DNA of 64,000 nt from Bog-756 sp963696495 (GTDB lineage: Bacteria > Actinomycetota > Acidimicrobiia > Acidimicrobiales > RAAP-2). The notes beneath the pieces are model-generated. The model saw only the letters and a list, made by a program, of their open reading frames with translations. It ran no database searches and was not told the DNA's origin. A program made the position numbers and the translations under genes. This document shows positions 24,543 through 32,867 of this stretch, one piece after another. Position 1 is the stretch's first letter; each line of letters opens with the position of its first letter. The stretch is taken from the NCBI GenBank assembly GCA_963696495.1, contig CAVOKJ010000002.1, positions 1,364,001 through 1,428,000 of the forward strand. The letters are read 5' to 3'.

Positions 24543-26466
24543 CCCCCACCCCGACGATGCTGCCCACGCGGGCCCCGCCGTCTCCGGCCCGGGTCGAAGC
24601 GTCTCCGCCCCGGCTCACCCACGGCAGCCGGAACTGCAGTGCCTCGATGCCGAGGATGCCGCTGGCGGCCCGGCCGATCAGGATGATCCCGACACCGGCG
24701 AACAACCCGACGCCGTTGGGCCACACCTGGTTCAGCACCACGAACGTCACGGCGGCCAGGAACGCACCGGTCACCGTGCGAATGCTCCAGATGGTGACGA
24801 ACAGAACGAAGATGATGCCTGGGAAGATGTCGAAGTCCGAGGTGCCCACCACCCCCTGCACCGTCCCGTAGAGGGCGCCGGCCAGCCCGGACATGGCGGC
24901 GGCGATGGCGAACACGGCGACCTTGGTGACCGCGATGTTGAGGCCGACCGTCGCATAGGCGGCCGGCGAGTCGTTGAGGGCGACGAGCCTCCGCCCGAAG
25001 AGGCTGCGGCGGATGGCCAGCACCATCCAGGCCGACAGCACGAAGAAGGCGGTGACCATCAGGAACTCGCTCCGGTCGCCGCCGAACGACAGCCCCGGCA
25101 GCACGATGCGGCCGATGCTCACCCCTCCGGTGCCGTAGATGTGCCCGTCGGCGAAGAATCCGGTGGCCACGGCGTCGGCGAAGGCGAAGGTGGCCAGGGC
25201 CAGGTAGAGGTCCCGGAGCCGGACGGTAGGCAGGGCAATCAGCACCCCGATGCCGGCGCAGACCACGGTGGCGGCCACCAACCCCAGCACCGAGCCCCCG
25301 CCGGCGACCTTCCCCATGATGAACGCCCCGATGCCCATGAAGGAGAACTGGCACAGCGAGACCTGACCCGAGTACCCGGTCAGCAGCACGAGCGAGAGGC
25401 CGACGATGCCCAGGGACATCACCAGCCCGCCCAGGTCCAGGATCGTGGTGCCCTTGAACTCCGTGTTGGCGAACAGGGCGGCGACGACGATGGCCAGGAC
25501 GAAGAACGCCACACCGGCCAGCAACGACTCGCGGCCCCCGGCCACCCGGGGGGCGCGCACCGTGCTCAGCCGGCCCACGGCCCGCAGCCTCACCGACGGC
25601 AGGGTGACCAGGGCCACGAACAAGAAGACCATGGGCAGCGCGTAGGTGATGTCGGGCACCAGGTTCTGGGGGACGTGGGGAAGGATGTAGTTGATGACGT
25701 AGTTCTCGGCGAGACCGATGCCGATGGCGGCGAGGAAGGTCACCGGGATGTTCTTCAGCCGGCCGACGATGGCGGCGGCGTAGCCGTTGACCACCAGCAG
25801 GGTCATGGCCTCGATGCTGATCCCGGTGGTCTGGGTGGGGGCGAGGAGCACGCCGGCCAGGGCCGCCATCATGAACCCGAGGATCCAGCCGTACTGGCTC
25901 ATCCGGTTGGGGGACGCGCCGGACATGGCCAGCAGCTCGGGGTCGTCGACGACCGCCCGGAGGGCATAGCCGGTCCGCGTCGAATAGAAGAGCGCCCGCA
26001 ACGCCACGGCCACGGCGAGGGCCACGCCGATGATCAGCACCTCTTGGTACTGGATGTTGATCCCCGCCAGCCGGAACTGCCCGGAGACCATGTTGTTGAC
26101 GGAGCGCTCGACCGTCGGGCTCCAGATCAGCGTGGCCATGCCGGTGAGGATGACCAGCAACCCGAGGGTCACCATCACGGGTCGTTCTGCCGAGGCTCCG
26201 TGCAGACGGCGCATGAGCACCCGCTCCACCAGGGCCCCGGCGATGGAGGCCCCGACCACCAGGATGATGACCAGGGCCACCAGCACCGGGACGTGGTGGG
26301 CCGACACCAACTCCCAGTAGCAGAAGGCGGCGACCATGCCCACCGCCCCCTGGGCGAAGTTGAACACGCCCGACGTGGTGTAGGTGACCACCAGACCGGT
26401 GGCCGCGATGGCGTACCCGGCGCCGAGCATGATCCCGAAGATGGTGTACTGCAGAAAGTTACTCAC
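24520..26466 (-). CDS. Fused Liv-type ABC permease (LivH-LivM)
   Basis: This protein has 648 residues. The N-terminal half (1 to about 300) is LivH-like: FGIMLGAGYAIAATGLVVTY, NFAQGA and the EAA-type loop GRLKNIPVTF. The C-terminal half (about 320-625) is LivM-like: GLSLVLLTGYSGQVSLCQF and RGLRRRLFGR-type loop as IRRSLFGRRLVALNDSPAA. The two permease subunits, normally separate genes, are joined by a short linker, so one chain should form the whole membrane channel. The GTG start and 8 or more predicted helices per half are seen. The solute is unknown; Liv-type systems also carry amides, urea and aromatic acids. Confidence 0.93.
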   Translation of the reverse strand: MSNFLQYTIFGIMLGAGYAIAATGLVVTYTTSGVFNFAQGAVGMVAAFCYWELVSAHHVPVLVALVIILVVGASIAGALVERVLMRRLHGASAERPVMVTLGLLVILTGMATLIWSPTVERSVNNMVSGQFRLAGINIQYQEVLIIGVALAVAVALRALFYSTRTGYALRAVVDDPELLAMSGASPNRMSQYGWILGFMMAALAGVLLAPTQTTGISIEAMTLLVVNGYAAAIVGRLKNIPVTFLAAIGIGLAENYVINYILPHVPQNLVPDITYALPMVFLFVALVTLPSVRLRAVGRLSTVRAPRVAGGRESLLAGVAFFVLAIVVAALFANTEFKGTTILDLGGLVMSLGIVGLSLVLLTGYSGQVSLCQFSFMGIGAFIMGKVAGGGSVLGLVAATVVCAGIGVLIALPTVRLRDLYLALATFAFADAVATGFFADGHIYGTGGVSIGRIVLPGLSFGGDRSEFLMVTAFFVLSAWMVLAIRRSLFGRRLVALNDSPAAYATVGLNIAVTKVAVFAIAAAMSGLAGALYGTVQGVVGTSDFDIFPGIIFVLFVTIWSIRTVTGAFLAAVTFVVLNQVWPNGVGLFAGVGIILIGRAASGILGIEALQFRLPWVSRGGDASTRAGDGGARVGSIVGVGGETRAAG

Positions 26467-26523
26467 CGGTCATCCTCGTCCCCCGTTGAATCACGTCGAG
26501 CACCCAGGAAGCCACCGGGCAGG

Positions 26524-27834
26524 TCAGGACCCGGGTGGTGTCACGTAATGCCCGTTACAACGGTACCCGTTGGTGCTGCTGGTCACCGGCGGATCGTCGA
26601 ACCGGTGGAAGTCCCCGAAGGCAACGACCCCGATGAGGTAGCAGTTGCCCGGCGTCTTGGTCGCCGGGTTGCTCGCGGTGACGATGTTGTTCCCGCTGAA
26701 CGAGGTGATCTTGGACAGCGCCTGCAGCAGCGAACCCCGGCTGGGGCTCGACCCGGCGTTCTTCAGGGCGTCGCTGAACAGCTCGGCCGACAGCCATCCG
26801 TACAGCGTGAACAGGTCGGCCTTGAACCCGGGCGACGCCTTGGCCACCCAGGTGTTGAACAGGGCAACGGCGGGGATCACGGACGAGTCTTGGCCCAGGT
26901 AGAGCGAGGTGTTCTGGTCGAGGTAGGCCCCGTTGACCGCAGAGGCGCCACCCGAATTGGGGATGAGGGCGTTGCTGTAGCTGGCCGCGCCCAGGATGAC
27001 CTGGGGATGGAAGTTCTGCTGGTCCAGGTTCTTCAGCAGCGCCGAGGCGTAGTTCTGCGGGAGCTGGTCGATGAAGATGATCTTCACCCCGGCGTTCTTC
27101 ATGGCCACCACGTTGGCGGTGAAGTCGGTCTGGGTCACCGGGATGCTGGGGTCGTAGACGATCTTGTAGCCGAGCTGCTGCATCACGTACTTCTCCCCCG
27201 CCCAGTCCGTGAGAGCGGACGCCGTGTTGGACACGATCGTCCCCACGGCGTCCACATCGTCGGGGAACTTCTGCTTGAAGTACTCGAGCGGTCCCGTCTC
27301 CCATCCACCGTTGAGGGGGACGGCGGGGAAGACGTTGGGCAGCTTGTTGGTGGCCGGGTCGAGCACCATGGAGACGTCGGGCATGCCCGGGTTCTGGGCC
27401 AGCAGGGTCCCCCCGAAGCTGTCCTGGAGCGAGAAGCCCCCGACCAGGGAGAAGTCGTTGTTGATGGCGTTCTGGGTGGCCTGCTTGTTGCCGGAGCCGC
27501 TGAAGCCGTCATCGGCCGAGTCGACGACGATCTTGCGTCCGTTGATCCCACCGGTCGAGTTCACATAGTCGGAGTAGGCCTGGGTACCCACCAGCGCGCC
27601 CTTGAACAGGCCGCCGATCGACAGCGTGGACACGTTGCCGATGCGCACGGAATCGGACGTGATGCCGGTGTGGTCGCTGAAGGCGCTGGACGGGATCTTC
27701 GAGCTGGTCGATCCCCCGCTGTTCGTCGAGGTGTCCTTGGCGGAGTTGGTCGAGCTGCAGGCGACCGCCGTGGTGGCCACCAGCACCAGCACCCCCACGG
27801 TGGCCAGACGCGTCTTCCATGATGCAGAACGCAA
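26524..27834 (-). CDS. Liv-type ABC transporter substrate-binding lipoprotein
   Basis: This protein (436 residues) is a periplasmic-binding fold protein of the leucine-binding family (Peripla_BP_6). The signal peptide ends in the lipobox TTAVAC, so it is lipid-anchored. HTGITSDSVRIGNVSTLSIGG begins the binding domain; AYSDYVNSTGGINGRK is the first-lobe signature of the family. Six or more residues of the hinge are conserved, but the ligand cannot be deduced. The start is TTG at 27834, needed to keep the KTR basic N-region, with AAGGGGGAG just upstream. It is the first gene of the liv operon; 58 bp separate it from the permease. Confidence 0.9.
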   Translation of the reverse strand: MRSASWKTRLATVGVLVLVATTAVACSSTNSAKDTSTNSGGSTSSKIPSSAFSDHTGITSDSVRIGNVSTLSIGGLFKGALVGTQAYSDYVNSTGGINGRKIVVDSADDGFSGSGNKQATQNAINNDFSLVGGFSLQDSFGGTLLAQNPGMPDVSMVLDPATNKLPNVFPAVPLNGGWETGPLEYFKQKFPDDVDAVGTIVSNTASALTDWAGEKYVMQQLGYKIVYDPSIPVTQTDFTANVVAMKNAGVKIIFIDQLPQNYASALLKNLDQQNFHPQVILGAASYSNALIPNSGGASAVNGAYLDQNTSLYLGQDSSVIPAVALFNTWVAKASPGFKADLFTLYGWLSAELFSDALKNAGSSPSRGSLLQALSKITSFSGNNIVTASNPATKTPGNCYLIGVVAFGDFHRFDDPPVTSSTNGYRCNGHYVTPPGS

Positions 27835-27982
27835 TGCTCCCCCTTGTATCGGTCGTGACCACGGCGACGGGATCTTGCGGATGTCCCCTCCGTGACGATT
27901 AATTGACTCTACGTCAGAAACTCGTCCGACTGTCTAGCACCGTGGGTGCGGACGCCGATAATCCAGGTGGTCGGGAGTGGCC

Positions 27983-29293
27983 TCACTCGGCCCGGTTCGG
28001 TCCGACCACCGTCGGACGGCCCGGGGCCGGGGGATCGAGCACGCGGGCCCGGATGCCGTCGAGGAACCGGACGACCCCCATGGTGGTGTGGCGGCAGCGG
28101 ATCGAGGCCAGCACGTCGAACGCGTGCTGGGCCCGGGGGAGCTCGACGTAGGCGACCGGCTCCTGGGAGGCCTGGCGGAGACGGTCGACGAAGTACCGGG
28201 CGACGGCCAGGGGGACCAGGGTGTCGTTGACGCCGTGGAGCACGAACATGGGTGGGGCGGCGGCCGTGACCCGCTGGTCGGGGGACGCCCGCTCGAAGAG
28301 CTCCGGGCGCGACGCCGGTGAGATCTTCATGACCCGTTTGGCCAGGAGCTCGACCAGTCCGGCCCCATAGGCTCCGGAGCGGTCGGGGGAGCCCGTCAGG
28401 TCGTAGACGCCGTAGAACGGCACGCAGGCGTCCACCCGGGTGTCGAGCCCCTCGAACCCGGGCTGCCACTCCGGCTCGTTCGGGGTGAGCGCCAACAGTG
28501 AGGACAGGTGGCCGCCCGCCGAACCCCCCGAGACGGCGATGAATCCCGGATCCCCCCCGTATTCGGCGATGTGCTCCCGGACCCAGGCCACCGCCCTCTT
28601 GCAGTCGACGATGTGGGCCGGCCAGGTCGCCCGGGGGCTCAACCGGTAGTTGATGGCGACGCACACCCAGCCCCGCTGGACCAGCTCGTGCATCATCGGG
28701 ATGCCCTGCTCCCTCTTGTCCCCGATGACCCAGGCGCCACCGTGGATGTACACCAGGACCGGCGCCCGGTCGGGTGCCACCGACCGCCGCGACAGGATGT
28801 CCAGCTTGTGGCGGTAGTTGCCGTCACCCCAGTAGTCGATGTTCCGGACCCGCCGGATGCCGCGCAGCCGGAAGGGCACGGCGACGACCAGCCGCCACCA
28901 CCGGTTCCAGGCCGGGACCGGATCGAACCCCTCCACCCTGATCGGCCCGCCGGCGGCGTCGTCGAGGGCCGCTTCGACCAGCGCCTGTGCACCGTGGGCG
29001 ACCGCGGCGAGCCGGAGCAGCCCCGCCCAGCTCGCCACCGCGAAGGCGAGCCCGAGCCACCCGGGCCACGCCCCCAACGCCCCGTTCAGCGCCAGGACGA
29101 CGGTGACGGCCACCTCGAGCAGCGCGACGTGGAGGGGGAGCTCGCCGGGAATCCACCCGAGGGCGAAGCTGACCACCGTGAACGGCTCGCGGCGCACCGG
29201 AAAGAAGGCGTTGACCACGAGCACCGCGAAGACCATGCTGACTGCGAGGAAGACCCAGGGCACACCTAAATACAACACGGTCAGGCCGGCCAT
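27983..29293 (-). CDS. Membrane-anchored alpha/beta hydrolase (HSL-family esterase)
   Basis: This protein has 436 residues. Three to four hydrophobic segments (about 5-30, 38-75 and 78-105) form an N-terminal membrane domain. The hydrolase domain follows from about residue 150 and has the hormone-sensitive-lipase features: oxyanion hole HGGAW (184-188), nucleophile GGSAGG (Ser258), then GVNDTLVP (Asp) and AQHAFD (His). It should act on a carboxylic ester at the membrane. The divergent neighbour is a WS/DGAT acyltransferase 93 bp away, so the two may build and mobilise neutral lipid. That pairing is inference. Confidence 0.88.
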   Translation of the reverse strand: MAGLTVLYLGVPWVFLAVSMVFAVLVVNAFFPVRREPFTVVSFALGWIPGELPLHVALLEVAVTVVLALNGALGAWPGWLGLAFAVASWAGLLRLAAVAHGAQALVEAALDDAAGGPIRVEGFDPVPAWNRWWRLVVAVPFRLRGIRRVRNIDYWGDGNYRHKLDILSRRSVAPDRAPVLVYIHGGAWVIGDKREQGIPMMHELVQRGWVCVAINYRLSPRATWPAHIVDCKRAVAWVREHIAEYGGDPGFIAVSGGSAGGHLSSLLALTPNEPEWQPGFEGLDTRVDACVPFYGVYDLTGSPDRSGAYGAGLVELLAKRVMKISPASRPELFERASPDQRVTAAAPPMFVLHGVNDTLVPLAVARYFVDRLRQASQEPVAYVELPRAQHAFDVLASIRCRHTTMGVVRFLDGIRARVLDPPAPGRPTVVGPNRAE

Positions 29294-29385
29294 GTGAAGT
29301 TATGACCAGTGCCGGGCCCGACGGTCGCCGGTCGGACCGACGGTCGGATCGACGGCTCGGACGACAGCAGGGGAGGGAACGACCG

Positions 29386-30915
29386 ATGGAACGACTGAGC
29401 GGACTCGATGCCAGCTTCTTGTACCTGGAGACGCCGACACACCACATGCACGTGGCCCTCACCCTGGTCTTCGACCCGTCGACCGTCCCCGGCGGCTACT
29501 CCTTCGAGCGGATGAAGGCGTCGATCGGCGCCCGGATCCCACTGGCGCCGGTGTTCCGCCGCCGCCTCGTCGAGGTGCCGTTCCGGCTCGGTCACCCCGT
29601 CTGGATCGACGATCCCGACTTCCACATCGACGACCACGTGCGGCTGACGGCGGTCCCCCGGCCCGGCGGCCTGCAGCAGCTGGCCGATCTCGCCGGCGAG
29701 ATCGCCGGACACCAGCTGGACCGCAACCGGCCGCTGTGGGAGATGTGGGTCGCCGAGGGGGTGTCGGGCGGACGCATCGGGCTGATCGCCAAGATGCACC
29801 ACTCGACGGTCGACGGGGTGTCGGGGGCCGAGTTGCTCTCGGTGCTGTTCGACCTCGAGCCGAATCCGGCGCCACAGGCGGTTCCCCCTGCCTCGGCCGT
29901 CGACGCACGCGTCCCCTCGGGCATCGAGCTGGTGAGCCAGGCCATGGTGGCCCGCTCCATGAGGCCATGGGAGATCACCCGCGACCTGGTGCGGACCGGG
30001 CAGCGGGTACTGGGTGTCCGGAGGGTCCGGATCGGTTCGGGCCACCGGACCGGGCCGGGCAAGGCGGCCCTGCCCCTGTCGGCCCCCCGCGTGTCATTCA
30101 ACAGCGCCGTGACCAGGCGGCGCAGCGTCGCCCTCACCTCGATCGGCCTCGAGGACGTGAAGAGGCTCAAGCGGTCGACCGGCACCACGGTGAACGACGT
30201 GGTGCTGGCCGTGTGCACCGGCGCCCTGCGCTCGTTCCTGCTGGACGGGGACGAGTTGCCGGACAAGCCGCTGGTGGCCGTGGTGCCGATCTCCGTGAGG
30301 CCCGACCTCGACGACCCCAAGGGATCTAACCAGGTGTCGGCCATGTTCGTGCAGCTGCCGGTGGACATCGAGCACCCGATCGAGCGGCTGATGGCCATCC
30401 ACGAGGGCACCGAGGGGGCGAAGGAGGAGCACAACGCACTCGGGGCCGACATGCTCCAGAACTGGGCCGAGCACGCCACCCCGAACGTGTTCGCCAGCGC
30501 CGCCCGGTTCTACTCGCGGATGCGCTTGGCCAACGTGCACCGGCCCATCGCCAACCTCGTCATCTCCAACGTGCCGGGCCCCGACTTCCCCCTCTACCTG
30601 GCAGGCGCCGAGCTGAAGGCCGGCTTCCCGCTGGGGCCGGTGATGGACGGGATGGGGGTCAACATCACCGCCATGAGCTACCGGGGTGTCCTCTACTGGG
30701 GGATCATGGCGTGCCCGGAGACCATCCCCATGGTGGGCGATCTGACCGATGCCGTGCCGGTGGCCCTCGACGAGCTGCTCGAGGCGGCCGGCCAGGAGCG
30801 CTCCACCTACCGGCCCGACACCACCCTGGCTCACGGGGAGTCGGCCACCGCCATCGACGAGGCTCCCGAGCACACCGCAATCGGCGCACCGAAGGTCTGG
30901 GGGGCGGGGGCGTAG
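29386..30915 (+). CDS. Wax ester synthase / acyl-CoA:diacylglycerol acyltransferase (WS/DGAT)
   Basis: This bifunctional acyltransferase (509 residues) makes triacylglycerol or wax esters from acyl-CoA. It opens with LSGLDASFLYLETPTHHMHV, and the catalytic HHSTVDG is at 138-144. Other family signatures are NDVVLAVCTGALR and the late PGPDFPLYLAGA. It has GGGAGGG upstream of the ATG at 29386. The last 85 bp overlap, tail to tail, the end of the secreted propeller gene on the other strand. The mycobacterial relative tgs1 is under DosR control, but no DosR-like box was found before this gene. Confidence 0.94.
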   Translation: MERLSGLDASFLYLETPTHHMHVALTLVFDPSTVPGGYSFERMKASIGARIPLAPVFRRRLVEVPFRLGHPVWIDDPDFHIDDHVRLTAVPRPGGLQQLADLAGEIAGHQLDRNRPLWEMWVAEGVSGGRIGLIAKMHHSTVDGVSGAELLSVLFDLEPNPAPQAVPPASAVDARVPSGIELVSQAMVARSMRPWEITRDLVRTGQRVLGVRRVRIGSGHRTGPGKAALPLSAPRVSFNSAVTRRRSVALTSIGLEDVKRLKRSTGTTVNDVVLAVCTGALRSFLLDGDELPDKPLVAVVPISVRPDLDDPKGSNQVSAMFVQLPVDIEHPIERLMAIHEGTEGAKEEHNALGADMLQNWAEHATPNVFASAARFYSRMRLANVHRPIANLVISNVPGPDFPLYLAGAELKAGFPLGPVMDGMGVNITAMSYRGVLYWGIMACPETIPMVGDLTDAVPVALDELLEAAGQERSTYRPDTTLAHGESATAIDEAPEHTAIGAPKVWGAGA

Positions 30916-32081
30916 GGGATCACCGCGTCGAAGCCGTCGACCAGGAACGCGCCGGTCTGGCCGGGCCCGACCACGATGTCGGTCGGGTGCTGGGTGCCGG
31001 CGGTGGCCGCGTCGGTGCTCCGCTCGGGGAGCCGGACCGGATCAGGCGGAGTGGAGAAGCTGCTCAGCGGGACAGGATTGACCCAATTGTTGGCTGCATC
31101 CGCCACGAGGAGGCTGGAACCGTCGGCCGTCACCGCCACCGCCGCCGGGTCCGAGATGCCGAACCGGTCGAAGCCGGTGGCCGTTCCCGTGGTCCCCGTC
31201 GATGCGGCGATGGGGAGGACCCGGCCGCCGAAGTCGGTCCCACCCTGGCCCACGACGTAGATGGTGGCGCCGTTTCCCGTCACCACGATGCCGTGGGGTG
31301 AGTAGACCGAGGAGACCGACAGTCCCGTCGGGATGGCGGCGCCGACGGTGGCGTTCGAGGTGTTCACAGGGATGACAGCGCCGGCGACGAGGGCGTAGAG
31401 CGTGGCGTTGGCCGGGTCGACGGCCATGCCGAAGACGGTGCGGCCGGCCCCGAGGTCGAGTGGGGTCCCGACGCGCCGGGTCGCCGCGTCGATCGGGACG
31501 ATCGTGTTCCCGCTCGCCGCCAGGACCGTCCGGCCGTCGGGCAGGACCGCGATGGCGTGGGTGCCCCCGACACCGGGGATCGGGATGGGCGACTCCGCCT
31601 GCTGGGTGGCCAGGTCGATGGGGATCACCACGTTCTGGACCGACTCGGCGCCGGGGCCGACCGGTGCCGTGCTGCTGGTGGACGCGGTGCCGGCGGTCGC
31701 CGGGGGCACCGTCGTGGAGGAGGCCGGTGAGGACGGGGCGACGCCGTCGCTGGTCACCACGAAGGCCCACTGTCCGTCGGGTGAGGTGGCGATGGCGAAG
31801 TCACCCAGCACCGGCGACCCGGAGATGGGCAGCTCGATCGGGGCTTCGGCCGTGTCGGTGGCCAGCTCGACCGGAGTCACCGCGGTGGGGCACACCACGT
31901 AGCCCACGGCGCCGGGCGGGGCCATCGAGGGGTCGTCGACCGGCGCCGGGCGGGGGGTTGCGAACAGCGAGCAGCCCGCCAGGAGGCAGGCCACGGCACC
32001 CAACGGTGCCAGGGTCGCGGCGTGCCGTCCCCGCCGGCGGCCACCGGTGCCACGGAGGGTTGGCGTTCGGAGCGTTGCCAT
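30831..32081 (-). CDS. Secreted YncE-like beta-propeller lipoprotein
   Basis: This protein has 416 residues from the ATG at 32081. The signal ends in lipobox ACLLAGC. The body is built of about seven repeats of the type VIPIDLATQQAESPIPI followed by THAIAVLPDGRTVLAAS, the YncE/cytochrome-D1-like propeller pattern (strand-turn-strand around DG and PID). A Thr/Ser-rich insertion (SSPASSTTVPPATAG) interrupts the early blades. Such proteins are surface scaffolds or binding proteins; no ligand is known. The last blade lies within the convergent overlap with the WS/DGAT gene and still fits the repeat, so the overlap is probably real. Confidence 0.8.
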   Translation of the reverse strand: MATLRTPTLRGTGGRRRGRHAATLAPLGAVACLLAGCSLFATPRPAPVDDPSMAPPGAVGYVVCPTAVTPVELATDTAEAPIELPISGSPVLGDFAIATSPDGQWAFVVTSDGVAPSSPASSTTVPPATAGTASTSSTAPVGPGAESVQNVVIPIDLATQQAESPIPIPGVGGTHAIAVLPDGRTVLAASGNTIVPIDAATRRVGTPLDLGAGRTVFGMAVDPANATLYALVAGAVIPVNTSNATVGAAIPTGLSVSSVYSPHGIVVTGNGATIYVVGQGGTDFGGRVLPIAASTGTTGTATGFDRFGISDPAAVAVTADGSSLLVADAANNWVNPVPLSSFSTPPDPVRLPERSTDAATAGTQHPTDIVVGPGQTGAFLVDGFDAVIPYAPAPQTFGAPIAVCSGASSMAVADSP

Positions 32082-32201
32082 AGGTGGTGCTGACCATAGC
32101 GACGGCGCCGCAACCGGTGGCACCGCACCCGTGGCGCCGAGGCTGCCCGGGTGTCGGGCGGACCTGTGGTCGGGGCCGGCCGACGGTCCCGCCCGGCCCG
32201 C

Positions 32202-32501
32202 TCAGGGATGCTCGAAGCTGGGCACGCCCTCCACTTCGAAGGCGAACTCGTCGACGAAGCACCACCACCACTGCTCGCCGGGCTCGAAGGACTGGATGAG
32301 GGGGTGGCCGGTCTCGTCGAAGTGGGCCGTGGCGTGCCGACCCGGTGAGTTGTCACAGCACCCGACATGCCCGCAGATCATGCACAGGCGCAGGTGCACC
32401 CACTGCCTGCCGTCCCGGAGGCACTCCTCGCAGCCGTCAGCTCCGGGGGTCACCTCCTGCACCTGGGGCAGGTGGTGACAGAACTCCTCGGCCTCGGTCA
32501 C
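32202..32501 (-). CDS. UBP-type zinc finger protein
   Basis: This protein (99 residues from GTG 32501) is a stand-alone ZnF-UBP domain as found in eukaryotic deubiquitinases and in many actinobacteria. Zinc ligands are visible in FCHHL, DGCEECL, LCMICGHVGCC and RHATAHFDETGH. WWWCFVDE closes the domain. Actinobacterial stand-alone UBP fingers have no proven partner; a C-terminal diglycine-like peptide is a possibility by analogy. The GTG overlaps the stop of a 50-codon upstream ORF (32498-32650, GTGA) of repeat-rich GERGTGERG sequence, which could be a coupled leader or chance. Confidence 0.82.
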   Translation of the reverse strand: MTEAEEFCHHLPQVQEVTPGADGCEECLRDGRQWVHLRLCMICGHVGCCDNSPGRHATAHFDETGHPLIQSFEPGEQWWWCFVDEFAFEVEGVPSFEHP

Positions 32502-32551
32502 CCTGGGTCCGATCCGGCCGACGAGTCGTGGAACCGCCGAGGGACGCCCTC

Positions 32552-32611
32552 CCCGGTGCCGCGTTCTCCGGCGCCGCGTTCTCCGGTGCCGCGTTCTCCG
32601 GTGCCGCGTCC
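32552..32611. repeat. 15-bp tandem repeat, four copies
   Basis: Four units of tccggtgccgcgttc type run from 32552 to 32611, with single changes in units 1, 2 and 4. They lie directly upstream of the UBP zinc-finger start. The remainder of the 366-bp region 32502-32867 shows no convincing gene besides a possible 50-codon ORF. Confidence 0.9.
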
Positions 32612-32867
32612 TTCGTCGTCGGATTCGCCGCGAATCCCGGTGGTGCCCATCGTCGTGAGTATACGGAGTGAGCCCTGGCGGATCGACCTCCAGTTCAGCA
32701 GCGGATTGGGCAGAAGGGTGATCCAGACCACGGCACCGGTCCGAAGAGGTGGTGTGGCCCCCGGCCCGGCACTGTTCGAGACACAGCAGCGGGCACGCAA
32801 GTAGCCGGAAGAGGACCGCAGGGGGATACGCGACGAGCGCGGTCCGAGTAGGGAAAGGTGCACTCCA

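Noticed and set aside
23803..27822. A 1339-codon plus-strand frame across the liv operon
   Set aside because: It is antisense to four clearly recognised transporter genes and has low-complexity His/Gln/Gly-rich composition.
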